Shown here: piece after piece, positions 63,584 to 64,000 of the stretch
How the letters are laid out: each line of letters starts with the position of its first letter
Numbering within the stretch: position 1 is the first letter of the stretch
From: Terriglobus roseus
Lineage (GTDB): Bacteria > Acidobacteriota > Terriglobia > Terriglobales > Acidobacteriaceae
Direction of reading: 5' to 3'
Assembly: GCF_900105625.1 (NCBI RefSeq)
Contig: NZ_FNSD01000001.1
Span: 2,294,001-2,358,000 of the forward strand
Length of the DNA: 64,000 nt
Notes under the pieces: model-generated
What the model saw: the letters and a program-made list of their open reading frames with translations, nothing else
Databases searched by the model: none
What the model was told of the DNA's origin: nothing
Position numbers and translations under genes: made by a program

Positions 63584-63634
63584 ACGCGTGAAGTGGCGCA
63601 AAGAAAGTAGCGTTCCTCGCCACCTTTCACGCGT
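63584..63634. promoter_or_regulatory. Long stem-loop in the leader of the right-edge gene
   Basis: ACGCGTGAA plus GTGGCG (63584-63598) pairs with CGCCAC (63618-63623) and TTCACGCGT (63626-63634) with a 2-base bulge, enclosing a 19-base loop. It lies about 90 bp before the start codon. There is no T-tract after it, so it is more like an RNA regulatory stem than a terminator. Confidence 0.5.
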
Positions 63635-63722
63635 CTCATCCTATGAACCCAACTGCTGGCCGAAACTTGCACCGCTTGAATCGCGATGCGTGTCCAGACG
63701 AGACGGTCCCTGAGGAGTTGCC

Positions 63723-64000
63723 TTGAAGCGGAAGCTGTCTGTGACCATCGTTCGCCACGCTGCGGCCCTGCTGGCCCTCACGGCCTGCCTGGCGGGCACA
63801 GCCCAGCAGGCATCTGCGCCGCGACTCCTCAACGCGCAGTACACACGCAACACGCCCCGCAACATAACCGGGACGGTGCATGATGGTGGCAACGAGCCGC
63901 TGCGGGGCGCTGTCGTCCAGGTGGAGCAGGAGGGCACGATGGTCATCCAGAGCTACGTCACGGATGAGCGCGGGACCTACCGCATACGCAACCTGAGTTC
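63723..64000 (+). CDS. Secreted carboxypeptidase-regulatory-domain protein (3' end cut)
   Basis: About 92 codons are present and the frame is open at the window edge. The start is a TTG at 63723 with GAGGAG 6-8 bases upstream. The N-terminus KRKLSVTIVRHAAALLALTAC is either a Sec signal ending near QQASA or a lipoprotein signal with an LTAC box. The mature part starts a carboxypeptidase-regulatory-like beta-sandwich (ITGTVHDGGNEPLRGAVVQV, YVTDERGTYRIRNL). It lies divergent from bamA. Confidence 0.75.
   Translation, partial: MKRKLSVTIVRHAAALLALTACLAGTAQQASAPRLLNAQYTRNTPRNITGTVHDGGNEPLRGAVVQVEQEGTMVIQSYVTDERGTYRIRNLS

Overview
The window is GC-rich, densely coded bacterial chromosome. The protein set points to Acidobacteriota, most likely family Acidobacteriaceae (Terriglobus, Granulicella or Edaphobacter relatives). 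The pointers are an alternative complex III locus, an Oar-like TonB receptor coupled to a VWFA-related secreted protein, many Tat-exported oxidoreductases and lactonases, and several dispersed palindromic intergenic repeats. It is a Gram-negative envelope: BamA, LptD, a Wza-like exporter and TonB-receptor proteins are all present. I assign the lineage by protein family; no rRNA or tRNA gene was found to confirm it.

Layout. 1-2746: minus-strand alternative complex III genes actB (cut by the left edge) and actA. 3258-10187: an AlkA-like glycosylase, a small membrane protein, a secreted protein, an OPT oligopeptide transporter overlapping a gamma-glutamylcyclotransferase, a DUF5666 protein and an AmpG-like MFS permease. 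10338-16369: a 1230-residue TonB-receptor-like barrel translationally coupled to a VWFA-related protein. 16380-24780: a VOC protein, a glucose-fructose-oxidoreductase-like enzyme, a divergent polyprenyl synthase, an MscS channel, an alpha/beta hydrolase, a cytochrome c lipoprotein and a second Tat-exported Gfo/Idh/MocA enzyme. 25222-28069: lipA, a cluster of small genes including a Phd/ParE-type toxin-antitoxin pair with a palindromic operator, and frr ending in a strong terminator.

28069-39453 is an envelope and housekeeping block: lptD, a divergent RDD protein, an ArnT-like glycosyltransferase, alr, glmM overlapping xseA, and a membrane-anchored TPR-like protein. 40162-44022 holds three tandem lactonase paralogs, two with Tat signals and one without. 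44215-54727 holds a GNAT, apt, DUF2188, acylphosphatase, an epoxide-hydrolase-like protein, an efp-hypothetical-FecR-like-trpG operon, a flavin reductase, trpE, two very small membrane ORFs and glyA. 54901-60135 carries an SLBB polysaccharide exporter, a sugar-1-phosphate transferase preceded by a structured leader, and a dihydrolipoamide-dehydrogenase-like flavoprotein, ending in a 13-bp bidirectional terminator shared with bamA. The right edge cuts a secreted carboxypeptidase-regulatory-domain gene.

No CRISPR array, phage, transposase or obvious biosynthetic cluster is visible. The most notable points are an EF-P whose tip carries Asn instead of the usual Lys or Arg, the two micro-ORFs upstream of trpE, a periplasmic GFOR-like enzyme in the same window as exported lactonases, the OPT-GGCT coupling, and several unexplained inverted repeats in leaders.
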